Assembly (NCBI GenBank): GCA_964633205.1 | Contig: CAZWFN010000030.1 | Span: forward strand, 1 to 50,756 | Source of the DNA: CAYVQE01 sp964633205 | GTDB taxonomy: Bacteria > Myxococcota > B64-G9 | Length of the DNA stretch: 50,756 nucleotides | Direction of reading: 5' to 3' | Shown: in pieces, positions 19,643 through 27,451 of the stretch | Position numbering within the stretch: the first letter of the stretch is position 1 | How the letters are laid out: the number at the start of each line of letters is the position of its first letter | Translations under genes and position numbers: made by a program | Notes under the pieces: generated by a model | Seen by the model: the letters and a program-made list of their open reading frames with translations, nothing else | Database searches by the model: none | What the model was told of the DNA's origin: nothing

Positions 19643-21982
19643 TTGACGCAGCCGTGGCAAGCGCCGGACGGCCGCCGACTCGGCTTGGCGCTGGCCGGTC
19701 TGGGTTGGCTGGCCACCGCCAGCCAGGTCCACCTGGTGCGCGAGTTCCTGGCCCAGTTCGCCGGCAACGAGCTGAGCCTGGCGGTGATCTTCGCCTGTTG
19801 GTTCACCGGCATCGTGATCGGCGCCACCATCGGTGGACGATTGGCCGCCGAGCCGCTGCGGGCCTGGCGCCGGCTGCTGGCCGTCGGCCTGCTGCTGCCG
19901 CCGGCGCTGTTCGCCCAGGTCTGCTTCATCCGGCTGTGGCGGCTGGTGGCCACGGTCCCGGTCGGCCAGCTGCCCTCGGTCGGCCAGCTGCTGATCGCCG
20001 GGCTGGTCATCATCACGCCGCTGTCGCTGCTGATCGGCATGGCCTTTCCGCTGGCCTGTCGGGTGGCGGCGGGCTCCCGCGAGGATCCCTTGGGCGTGGG
20101 CCGGGCTTACGTGCTGGAGGCGATCGGCGCCATCCTGGGCGGCGTGGCGGTGGGCGTGCTGCTGCCCGGTTGGCTGCCGCCGCTGGCCTCGCTGGCGGTG
20201 GCCTGCCTGCTGTGGACGGCCGGGCTCGGCCGTGCCGCCTGGCCCCACCAGCGGCTGGCCATCGCGGCCTGCGCCGGGCTGACCGCCGTGCTGGTGATCG
20301 CCACCGCCATCGGCCTGACCACCCGCCTCGATGCCGCCAGCTCCCTGTGGCGCTTCCGGTCCTTGGAGACCGGCGGCCAGCGGATCGCCTGGGAAGACAC
20401 CGCGTACCAGCATCTGGACTTGGCTGAACGCGCGGGCCAGCACAATCTATACGCCGATTGCAAGCTGACGGCCAGCTATCCCGATCCCTACTCCGCCCGG
20501 CCCCGGGCCCACTTGGTGTTGACGCAACACGCCGCGCCGCGGCGGGTGCTGTTGCTCGGTCCCGGATTTGCAGGATTCATCCAGACCGCGCTGACCCATC
20601 CGATCTCCCGGCTGGACCAGGTGTCGCTCGACCCGGGTGTCGATGCCCTGGTGGCCCCCACCCTGTCGCCGGCCGCCCGTCAGGCCCTGGCCGCCGAGCG
20701 GGTCCGGCGGCACATCACCGACGGCCGTCGTTTCCTGCAATCCGGTAACGGGCGGTGGGATCTGATATTCGCCGACACGGCCGATCCCGACACCGCCAAC
20801 CGCAACCGCTTCTACACCCGCGAATTCTACGCGCTGGTCCGCGAGCACCTGCGCCCCGGCGGTGTGTTCGCCGGCCGGGTCTCCTCGGCGGTGGGCCTGC
20901 TGAGCCGGAAAGCGGCCGAGCGGATGCGCTCGCTGCAGCTGACCCTGCAGGCGGTGTTCGACCACGTGGTGCTGATTCCCGGTCAGGAGACCTTTCTGTT
21001 CGCCAGCGATCAGCCGGGTCAGCTGCTGACCCAGGCCGACCGCCTGGCCGAGCGTCACCAGCGCCGGGGCGTGCGCGATCCCCATTTCAGCCATCACCGC
21101 TTCGGCCTGCTGGTGCAGCAGAACCTGGTCGCCGACCTGGAGCAACAGCTCGCAAGCTGCGGTGGGGCGCCGGTCAACACCGACGAGCGGCCGGTGACCT
21201 ACCTGCATAGCGTGCTGGCCTGGAGTCGGATGACCGGCGACCCTGCCGGCCAGCTGCTCGAAGCGCTGCTGCGGGTGCCCCCCGTCGCCTGGTTCGGCGT
21301 GCTGCCGCTGCTGTTGCTGCCGCTGGTGCTCGGAGCCCTGCTGCGCCGGCGCCAGCCGGCCCGGGCGGTGCGCCGGGCGGCCACCCTGGCCATCGGCACC
21401 ATGGGGGCGGTCGGCATGGCCCTCGAGCTGGTGCTCAGCTTCGCCTACCAGTCGCTGGCCGGCAGCTTGTACCAGGAGCTCGGCCTGATCGTGGCTGCAT
21501 TCATGACCGGGCTGGTGCTGGCCGGAAGCTGGGTGCAGCGACGGCTGCGGCGCACCGCAGCCGGGCCGGCCGCCCTGGGCTGGGTGCTGCTGGCCCTGGC
21601 CGCCTTCTGCGCTGCGATGCCTTGGTTGCAATCAGCCGGCTGGTTGCAGGCGCTGCCCATGTGGCTGGGCCAGTCCTGGCTGCTGCTGTTGGTGCTGGCC
21701 AGCGGCGCCGCCACCGGCGCCACCTTCCCGTTGGCCGGCCAAATCGCCGTGCGCGCCGGCGAGCCCCTCGGCCGCGCGGCCGGCGCGCTGGACGCCTGGG
21801 ACCACCTCGGCGCAGCCCTGGGCGCCCTGCTGGCCGGCATGCTGTTGGTGCCCACCTTGGGCCGGGGCTGGACCTGCCTGCTGCTGGCCGAGCTGTGCAC
21901 CCTTGCAGCGCTGGTCAATCTGGTGGTATCTCGCAGGATAGCGGCTGAACGGGGACGGATGGACGCTGGCGGTTGGACCTGA
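19643..21982 (+). CDS. Membrane protein with central spermidine-synthase-like (SAM/dcSAM-fold) domain
   Basis: 779 residues from a TTG 21 bases after alaS. Six or more membrane helices fill about 10-235; a soluble domain (about 254-520) follows; about six more helices fill 543-763. The soluble part resembles spermidine synthase: YQHLDLAE, LLLGPGFAGFIQTAL (glycine loop), SLDPGVD acidic residue, DGRRFL, and DLIFADTADP, where the catalytic Asp is expected. Known relatives are fused MFS/spermidine-synthase proteins of unclear activity, so polyamine synthesis cannot be assumed. The Gly motif is GPGFAG rather than the usual GGGDG. A pseudokinase gene starts 24 bases downstream, so the two are probably one operon with alaS. 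Confidence 0.8.
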   Translation: MTQPWQAPDGRRLGLALAGLGWLATASQVHLVREFLAQFAGNELSLAVIFACWFTGIVIGATIGGRLAAEPLRAWRRLLAVGLLLPPALFAQVCFIRLWRLVATVPVGQLPSVGQLLIAGLVIITPLSLLIGMAFPLACRVAAGSREDPLGVGRAYVLEAIGAILGGVAVGVLLPGWLPPLASLAVACLLWTAGLGRAAWPHQRLAIAACAGLTAVLVIATAIGLTTRLDAASSLWRFRSLETGGQRIAWEDTAYQHLDLAERAGQHNLYADCKLTASYPDPYSARPRAHLVLTQHAAPRRVLLLGPGFAGFIQTALTHPISRLDQVSLDPGVDALVAPTLSPAARQALAAERVRRHITDGRRFLQSGNGRWDLIFADTADPDTANRNRFYTREFYALVREHLRPGGVFAGRVSSAVGLLSRKAAERMRSLQLTLQAVFDHVVLIPGQETFLFASDQPGQLLTQADRLAERHQRRGVRDPHFSHHRFGLLVQQNLVADLEQQLASCGGAPVNTDERPVTYLHSVLAWSRMTGDPAGQLLEALLRVPPVAWFGVLPLLLLPLVLGALLRRRQPARAVRRAATLAIGTMGAVGMALELVLSFAYQSLAGSLYQELGLIVAAFMTGLVLAGSWVQRRLRRTAAGPAALGWVLLALAAFCAAMPWLQSAGWLQALPMWLGQSWLLLLVLASGAATGATFPLAGQIAVRAGEPLGRAAGALDAWDHLGAALGALLAGMLLVPTLGRGWTCLLLAELCTLAALVNLVVSRRIAAERGRMDAGGWT

Positions 21983-22006
21983 GCTCGGCCGCTGACGGAG
22001 ATCGAC

Positions 22007-23590
22007 ATGGACGCGCGCTACCAGATCGAGGCCGAGATCGGCGAAGGCGGAACCGGCCAGGTGTTCGCGGCCATCGACAGCCGCAGCGGCGATCGGTTGG
22101 CCGTCAAACGGCTGCGCCGCGAACTCGCCGGGGATGCCGGGCTGCGGGCCGAGTTCGCCTATGAGGTCCGCTCGGCCTCCGATCTGCGCCATCCCGGCAT
22201 CGTCAAGATCCACGCCGTCGAGGAGGACGATCAGGGCCTGGCGGTGGTCATGGAGCGGGCCCCCGATGGCAGCCTGGCCGACCGTTTGGCCAGCGGCCAG
22301 ACCCTGGATGCCCAGGAGGCGGTGCAGCTGGCCGAAAAGATCGGCCGCGCGCTGAGCGCGGTCCACCGGGCCGGGCTGCGCCACGGCAACCTCAAGCCGG
22401 GCAATATCCTGTTCGATGGCGATCAACCGAAGCTGACCGACTTCGGCACCGCGCGGCTGGCGCTGCAAGACCCCCTGACCCGGCAGCTGGTGGGCACCGA
22501 CTACCTGGCCCCGGAGCTGCTGGGCGACGAGCCGCTGGGCAAGCTCGACCGGCGCAGCGATGTCTACGGCCTGGCCGCCTGTGTGTACGCCGCCTTGACT
22601 GGAGAGAGCCCGCGTTCCGGCGCCGGCTGGCGGGTGCCCGGCCACCTGCGCGCGCTATTGCAACGCAGCTTGGCCGACAACCCGGATGAGCGGCCGCGCG
22701 ACGCGGGGGCATTTCTGGAAGAGCTGGAGCAGGCCAGCTGGAAGGAGCCCGGGCTGGGTCAGGCCAAGCTGTTGGCCGGACTGATCTTCCTGCTCTTGGT
22801 CGGCGGCGTGATCGCAGCCGTGGCGCTGCTGTCCGGCGGGGACGAGGACAAACCCCAGCCGGCCGCGGTCGAGCAAGCCGAACCGGCGCTGGCCGCGGCC
22901 GGCGCCGGAGACCCCGCCCCGGGCGCGGCTGAACCGGGGCCGGACGCCGGGTCGCCGGAGCTGGCCGCAGCCGGCGACGCTGCGCAAGAACCGGCGGCCG
23001 CGGCGACGGCCCAGCTGACCGCCATCCACGTTGTGGAGACGCGCACCGGCAACGGCTACGCGCTGGGATTCGTGACCAACACCGGTGCGGTGCCGATCGA
23101 AAAGCCCCGGGTCGAGCTCGCGTTTTTCGACGACCAGGGTCGTTCCCTGACCGAGGCCTTCAGCTACAGCAGCTTCGACCTGATCGAGCCCGGCGAGCGC
23201 TCACCGATCAAGATCCTGCTCAAGCCCTACCCCAAAGGCTGGAGCCGTTACGAATCCGAGCTGAAAGTGCGCGGATTGTACATTCCGCGCAAACGGCTGG
23301 CCGAGGTGGCGCTGGTCGATCAGAAGCTGACCCGTTCCCCGGCTGGCTTCGGCCTCGAGGCCGAGGTCGAGGTGCGCAACGACGAGTCGGTGGCCCTGGA
23401 GTTCATCGAGGCGGTGGTGGTGCTCTACGACGCGCAGCAGCGGCCGCTGGAGATCGCCTCCGGCTACGTCAAGGACCGCCCCCTGCAGCCAGGTGCTCAA
23501 GGCCGGGCCGAGGTCCATCTGCTGCCTCACGGCGACACTGCGCCCAGCCGCTGGCAGGTCTTTCTGGACGCCAGCCTGGTGCCCGACTGA
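22007..23590 (+). CDS. Transmembrane Ser/Thr-kinase-like protein, probable pseudokinase, with FxLYD-type sensor domains
   Basis: 527 residues. The kinase fold covers about 5-245 with an intact P-loop (GEGGTGQVF), VK lysine near 34 and DFG near 144-146. The catalytic loop reads HGNLKPGN (126-133) where active kinases have HRDLKPxN, so the catalytic Asp is Asn and the Arg is Gly. This predicts no or very low phosphotransfer. A membrane helix lies at about 254-277, followed by a Pro/Ala/Glu-rich linker and two similar beta domains (about 340-525) of the FxLYD/DUF3426 type (NTGAVPIEKPRVELAFFDDQG; VALEFIEAVVVLYDAQQ). The C-terminus would be extracytoplasmic. It follows the membrane spermidine-synthase-like gene by 24 bases. 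Confidence 0.85.
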   Translation: MDARYQIEAEIGEGGTGQVFAAIDSRSGDRLAVKRLRRELAGDAGLRAEFAYEVRSASDLRHPGIVKIHAVEEDDQGLAVVMERAPDGSLADRLASGQTLDAQEAVQLAEKIGRALSAVHRAGLRHGNLKPGNILFDGDQPKLTDFGTARLALQDPLTRQLVGTDYLAPELLGDEPLGKLDRRSDVYGLAACVYAALTGESPRSGAGWRVPGHLRALLQRSLADNPDERPRDAGAFLEELEQASWKEPGLGQAKLLAGLIFLLLVGGVIAAVALLSGGDEDKPQPAAVEQAEPALAAAGAGDPAPGAAEPGPDAGSPELAAAGDAAQEPAAAATAQLTAIHVVETRTGNGYALGFVTNTGAVPIEKPRVELAFFDDQGRSLTEAFSYSSFDLIEPGERSPIKILLKPYPKGWSRYESELKVRGLYIPRKRLAEVALVDQKLTRSPAGFGLEAEVEVRNDESVALEFIEAVVVLYDAQQRPLEIASGYVKDRPLQPGAQGRAEVHLLPHGDTAPSRWQVFLDASLVPD

Positions 23591-23606
23591 CCTCAGGCCG
23601 GCCGCG

Positions 23607-24734
23607 TCAGGCAGGCCACTTCCAGACGCCGGGGATGGCCGTTTTGCACTTGGTGCAGCGGCCCTCGTCCAGCCCTTCCATCGTCGTCCGGTACCCCTCG
23701 CGCTTGATCAGCAACTGGCCGCACTCGTGGCAGTGGGTGTTCTCCCCTTGATGGCCCGGTAGATTGCCCACGTAGGGGTAATGGAGCCCGGCCTTCTTGG
23801 CGATATTCCAGGCCCGCTCCAAGGTCGACGGCGGCGTCGACGGCAAGTTGCGCAGGCGGTAGGTGGGATGGAAGCGGGTGAAGTGCAGCGGTACATCCGG
23901 ACCCAGGTTGTCGGCCACCCAAGCGCAGAGGCGCTTGATCTGCTCATCGCCGTCGTTCAGCGTCGGGATGGTCAAATGCACGATCTCGAGCCATACCCCG
24001 CGCTTCTGGATCCGCTGCATGGCGCGCAGCACCGGCCGCAACCGTCCCTGGCAGACGTCCCGATAGAAGCCATCGTCGAAAGCCTTGAAGTCGACCTTGT
24101 AGGCGCCCAACTCCGGCAACAGCTCGTCGAGCGGCTCCAGCTCGATGTAGCCGTTCGAGACCATCAGCGCCGGGATCCCGGCCTTGCGCCCGGCCTTGGC
24201 CACCGCCAGGTTGTACTCGTGCGCCACCACCGGCTCGGCGTAGGTCAGCGCGATCGAGCGGCTCGACTTGCGCTCGGCAACCGCGACCAGATCATCGGCC
24301 GAGACGAAGCCGTAGCGGTCGGGCAAGCGTTCGGGCGGCGACTGCGACAGCTGCCAGTTCTGGCAGAACCGACAGACCATGTTGCAACCCCCGTTGGAGA
24401 TCGACAGCGAGGTGGTGCCGGGCAAGAAGTGGAACAGCGGCTTCTTCTCCACCGGATCGTCGTTCATGGTCACCGGCCGGCCATAGATGCGGGTGACCAG
24501 CTTGCCGCCCCGGTTGGCCCGCACCCGGCACACCCCCAGCTGTCCGGTCCGGATGCGGCAGCGGTTGGGGCACAGCTGGCAGGCCACCTGACCGCCGGGC
24601 AGCGACCGGTACCACGAGGCCTCGCGTACATAAGCGTCATCGATGGCAGCGCCGGCCGCCGGTCCGACCCGACCGAGAGCGGCCGCACCGGCAGCCAGGG
24701 CACACGAATTCTTCAAAAAGTCACGTCGCTGCAT
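23607..24734 (-). CDS. AmmeMemoRadiSam-type radical SAM enzyme with Tat signal peptide
   Basis: 375 residues from ATG 24734 (AGGGAG upstream). The N-terminus MQRRDFLKNSCALAAGAAA is a twin-arginine signal. CQLCPNRC...CRVR, the motif of this family, follows at about 48-70, then the radical SAM cluster CNMVCRFC (C-x3-C-x2-C) near 125, and a C-terminal four-Cys zinc-ribbon-like site (CHECG and CTKCK). The family works with AmmeMemoRadiSam system proteins A and B, which are not in this window; their reaction is not established. Tat export carries folded, cofactor-loaded proteins, so an exported Fe-S enzyme is possible. It has its own promoter and is separated from the upstream gene by 121 bases. 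Confidence 0.88.
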   Translation of the reverse strand: MQRRDFLKNSCALAAGAAALGRVGPAAGAAIDDAYVREASWYRSLPGGQVACQLCPNRCRIRTGQLGVCRVRANRGGKLVTRIYGRPVTMNDDPVEKKPLFHFLPGTTSLSISNGGCNMVCRFCQNWQLSQSPPERLPDRYGFVSADDLVAVAERKSSRSIALTYAEPVVAHEYNLAVAKAGRKAGIPALMVSNGYIELEPLDELLPELGAYKVDFKAFDDGFYRDVCQGRLRPVLRAMQRIQKRGVWLEIVHLTIPTLNDGDEQIKRLCAWVADNLGPDVPLHFTRFHPTYRLRNLPSTPPSTLERAWNIAKKAGLHYPYVGNLPGHQGENTHCHECGQLLIKREGYRTTMEGLDEGRCTKCKTAIPGVWKWPA

Positions 24735-24777
24735 GGTGCTCCCTTTTTTTGCTCCCAGACGAACTCCTATCAGGTCG

Positions 24778-24806
24778 ATCTTAAGCACCGGCCTGCAGCG
24801 GCGCAA
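24778..24806 (-). promoter_or_regulatory. Candidate promoter of the Tat radical SAM gene
   Basis: On the minus strand TTGCGC (24806-24801), 17-base spacer, TAAGAT (24783-24778), 43 bases upstream of the ATG at 24734. Confidence 0.5.
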
Positions 24807-24855
24807 GCCGGAGGCCAGCCCGCCGGCCGGCTTGCCTCATCGGTCAAGAACCGGA

Positions 24856-25671
24856 TCAGCGGTCGTCGATGAAGTAGCGCAGCAGCAGGCGGCGGCCCCG
24901 CCGCTCGAGTTCCAACTCCACCGTGGCCGCCTGCGCCAGCAGCGCGGGCAGCTCCTCCAGGGCATCGGGGCTGTCGATCTCGATCGGCCCGACCCGCAGC
25001 AGCACATCGCCGTCGTGCAGGCCCAGCTGATCGAAGGGCCCGCCGTCGGCCGGCAGCCCGATTCGCAAACCGCGAACCGCTCCGCCGGGGTCGAAGTCCA
25101 GGCTGAAGCGGGCCTGGTTCAGCAGGGCATCGCGTTGCTGCAGGCCATCGTTCAGGGCCTGGCGTTCGATGCGCCAGATCCGGTCGGTGGCGCGTCGCAC
25201 GCCCGGCAGCGGCGAGCCGGCTGCAGGGGGCGAATCGGGGCTGGAGCCCGCTGCTGCCGACGACCGCTGATCGGCTCGGCGTTGCTGGGTCTCGAGCCGG
25301 ATGACGACCCGCTCGCCTGCCAACCGCAAAACAGCCCAGTCGTCGCCGATGGCCTGCAAGGCGGCACCGCCGGGCAGCTGATCGCCGATGCGGTAGAGCG
25401 CGGCCTCGCCCCGGGGGCCGGCGATGGTGGCCCGCGACCAGCGCGCATCAGAAGCGACCACCGTACCGATCAGACGATAGGCGGGCCCGGACTCGGGCGC
25501 CTCGGCAGGCTCCGGTTCAACCGCCGCCGGCCCTTGCGCCCGCATCCCCTTCTGCTCGGCCGGCCCCTGTTGCCGGCTCTCCAACCGGGAGGCCACCGCC
25601 ATGACCACCAGCCAGCCGACCGCCAGCACAACGGCCGCGGCCAATCCCCAGAGGTAGGAGCGCCGGGGCAT
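24856..25671 (-). CDS. gspC: GspC-like type II secretion protein (inner-membrane, HR and PDZ domains)
   Basis: 271 residues (272 from an adjacent GTG). One N-terminal membrane helix (about 7-27), a Pro/Glu/Ala-rich linker, the GspC homology-region pattern (LIGTVVASDARWSRATI, YRIGDQLPGGAALQAIGDDWAVL, about 65-125), and a C-terminal PDZ domain (FDQLGLHDGDVLLRVG..., about 195-270). GspC links the inner-membrane platform to the outer-membrane secretin. No other gsp gene is in the window. The ATG lies on the stop of the upstream EcfT-NTPase gene (TGATG), so translation is coupled. The PDZ could also serve another membrane complex. Why it sits in a Moco-related operon is unknown. Confidence 0.8.
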   Translation of the reverse strand: MPRRSYLWGLAAAVVLAVGWLVVMAVASRLESRQQGPAEQKGMRAQGPAAVEPEPAEAPESGPAYRLIGTVVASDARWSRATIAGPRGEAALYRIGDQLPGGAALQAIGDDWAVLRLAGERVVIRLETQQRRADQRSSAAAGSSPDSPPAAGSPLPGVRRATDRIWRIERQALNDGLQQRDALLNQARFSLDFDPGGAVRGLRIGLPADGGPFDQLGLHDGDVLLRVGPIEIDSPDALEELPALLAQAATVELELERRGRRLLLRYFIDDR

Positions 25672-26804
25672 CACCGCTGTCGCACCGAGCGCCGGGCCAG
25701 CAGCTGATCGCCGATCCAGCCCACCAGCCGATCGTAGACCGCCGGATCCTCATCGACCGCCAAGGTCTGATCGGGAGGGCCCACCAGCGACCGGATGGCG
25801 GGCAGGCATTTTTCGCGCACCGCCAGCACCCAGGCATCGGCCCGACCGTTGCGCAATCCAGCCTCGATGGCCGGCCAATGGCCCTGCCGCCGCGCCTCCA
25901 GCAAACCCACCTCGTCGACCACCACCACCTGATCACGGTCCGCCGCCCGGCCCAGTCTCTCGGCCGCCCAGCGCCAGCCCGACTCGCTGAAGGCGTACCC
26001 GGGCCGATCCGGCCCCGCCGGTCCCCGCCAATGGGCGAAGGCCTGCCGTTGACCGTCGCTCAAGTCCTCGATGTCGTAGTCCGGACGGCTGCCGGGCCCC
26101 ATCCGCTTCGGTTGGCAGATGCCTCCCACCCGCAAGCCGGCCGCGCGCAGTTGCTGCACCAGCCCGATCAAGCGGGTGGTCTTGCCCGAGTCCGGACTGC
26201 CGACCAGGACCACCAGCGCCGGTCCGCTGTCACCGGCCGCCATGCTCTCGGCCAAGTCGGCGCAGCCGGCGACCAACTCGACCGCGGTGCCGTAGGCCAG
26301 GCGCAGCCGCCCGTGTCCCTGGCGCTCGGCGGCCTCGCTGCGGGCCAGCTGCAAGCGTTCGGTCAGCTCGGGCAGCAGACGCAGCGCGGAGCCGGCCGCC
26401 GATACCAGCTCGCCCGCCCCCAGCCGTCGCGCCCAGCGCTCCAGCCCCGCGCCGGCCAGAGCCCGCGAGGCCCAGCTGGCCATGGCGAACAGGAAGGCGC
26501 CCCGGATGACCATCAGCACCCCGGCCGCCAGGCCCTGGGTCGAAACCGCCAGCCCCAACAGGCTGGCGTCGCGCGGCCCCAACAACAAGCCGCTCGACAG
26601 TGCAAAAGCCAGGGTGATGATCCAGAAACGCGGTATCCACAAGCGCCGCAGGGCCACCCGGTCGGCCAGGGCCAGCGCGCTCAACCACAGCCCCAACGCC
26701 ATGGCCGAGGCATCCAGCCGACCGGCGAACTGCAGGGCGATACAGCCCAGGGCCAGCAGCCCCAGCAGACGCAGGCGCCGGCGCTGGCGGCGTTCAGCAG
26801 CCAT
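25671..26804 (-). CDS. Fusion of EcfT/CbiQ-like membrane domain with THEP1-type nucleoside-triphosphatase
   Basis: 377 residues. Residues 10 to about 115 form four or five membrane helices; a helical part to about 165 with ERLQLARSEAAERQG recalls the EcfT coupling segment, though the Ala-Arg-Gly motif is degenerate. The second half is a P-loop NTPase: Walker A GSPDSGKTT (202-210), GLRVGGICQPKRM, DIEDLSDGQ, Walker B VVVVDEVGLLE (about 293-303) and AVREKCLPAI, as in THEP1 (NTPase_1) proteins. The ABC signature motif is absent, so it is not EcfA. The start ATG overlaps the S-like gene by 11 bases, and the stop overlaps gspC. Joint function is inferred: an EcfT driven or gated by an unusual NTPase. 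Confidence 0.75.
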   Translation of the reverse strand: MAAERRQRRRLRLLGLLALGCIALQFAGRLDASAMALGLWLSALALADRVALRRLWIPRFWIITLAFALSSGLLLGPRDASLLGLAVSTQGLAAGVLMVIRGAFLFAMASWASRALAGAGLERWARRLGAGELVSAAGSALRLLPELTERLQLARSEAAERQGHGRLRLAYGTAVELVAGCADLAESMAAGDSGPALVVLVGSPDSGKTTRLIGLVQQLRAAGLRVGGICQPKRMGPGSRPDYDIEDLSDGQRQAFAHWRGPAGPDRPGYAFSESGWRWAAERLGRAADRDQVVVVDEVGLLEARRQGHWPAIEAGLRNGRADAWVLAVREKCLPAIRSLVGPPDQTLAVDEDPAVYDRLVGWIGDQLLARRSVRQR

Positions 26805-27426
26805 CGGCCACCTCGATCCGGGCCCGCTGGCGCCCGGCCAGCAGGCGCTGGGCATCGCGGCCGAGCCACCAGCCGAGCATGCCCCCGGCAGCGCCCAGCA
26901 GCGCGATGGTGGCGGCCAGGGCCGCCACCGCCCACCAGCCGGCGTCGGGCGCCAGGCCGAGCGCCGCTCCGGCGCCATCCAGCGCCCGCTGCAGCAGATC
27001 GATGGCCGAGCCACCGTAGTAGAACCACAGGCTGAACACCTGGTGGACCAAGGTGGTCAGCGCGGCCATGGCCCCGGCCAGCGGGGCCGTCCAGATCGAA
27101 CGCGGCGCGGCCAGCAGAATCAGCTCGACCGCCAGAGCCTCGGCCAGGATGCCCACCATGGGCCCCAGGATGATCCCGCCCGGCGAGATCGACTTGCACA
27201 GCGCCGCCACCGCGCCGGTGGCCAGGCTGGCGCCCCGACGCGGCAGCAACTGGCGCTGGGCCACCAGGATGGCGGCCCCCAGTCCGGCCAGCACGGCACC
27301 AGCCAGCGGCAGCCGCAGCGCGTGCAGGAAGGAACCGATGGTGATCTCCAGCGCCCCCCACAGGGCCCCGAACGCCGCCACCTGGGCCCAAAAGCGCGCG
27401 CGCTGCTCCACCGCATCGCCCTTCAT
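26794..27426 (-). CDS. ECF-transporter S-component-like membrane protein
   Basis: 210 residues with about six helices and little outside the membrane. The start (AFGALWGALEITIGSFLHALRLPLAG) and the central GPMVGILAEALAVELIL resemble S components of energy-coupling-factor transporters, which bind the substrate. The end of the gene overlaps the EcfT-NTPase fusion by 11 bases. The substrate cannot be read from the sequence; the Moco riboswitch and moa genes upstream make a molybdenum, tungsten or pterin-related substrate the first guess. A CbiM-like or unrelated membrane protein is possible. Confidence 0.6.
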   Translation of the reverse strand: MKGDAVEQRARFWAQVAAFGALWGALEITIGSFLHALRLPLAGAVLAGLGAAILVAQRQLLPRRGASLATGAVAALCKSISPGGIILGPMVGILAEALAVELILLAAPRSIWTAPLAGAMAALTTLVHQVFSLWFYYGGSAIDLLQRALDGAGAALGLAPDAGWWAVAALAATIALLGAAGGMLGWWLGRDAQRLLAGRQRARIEVADGC

Positions 27427-27451
27427 GTCGTCGCTTCCCGGCCTGCGGGGC

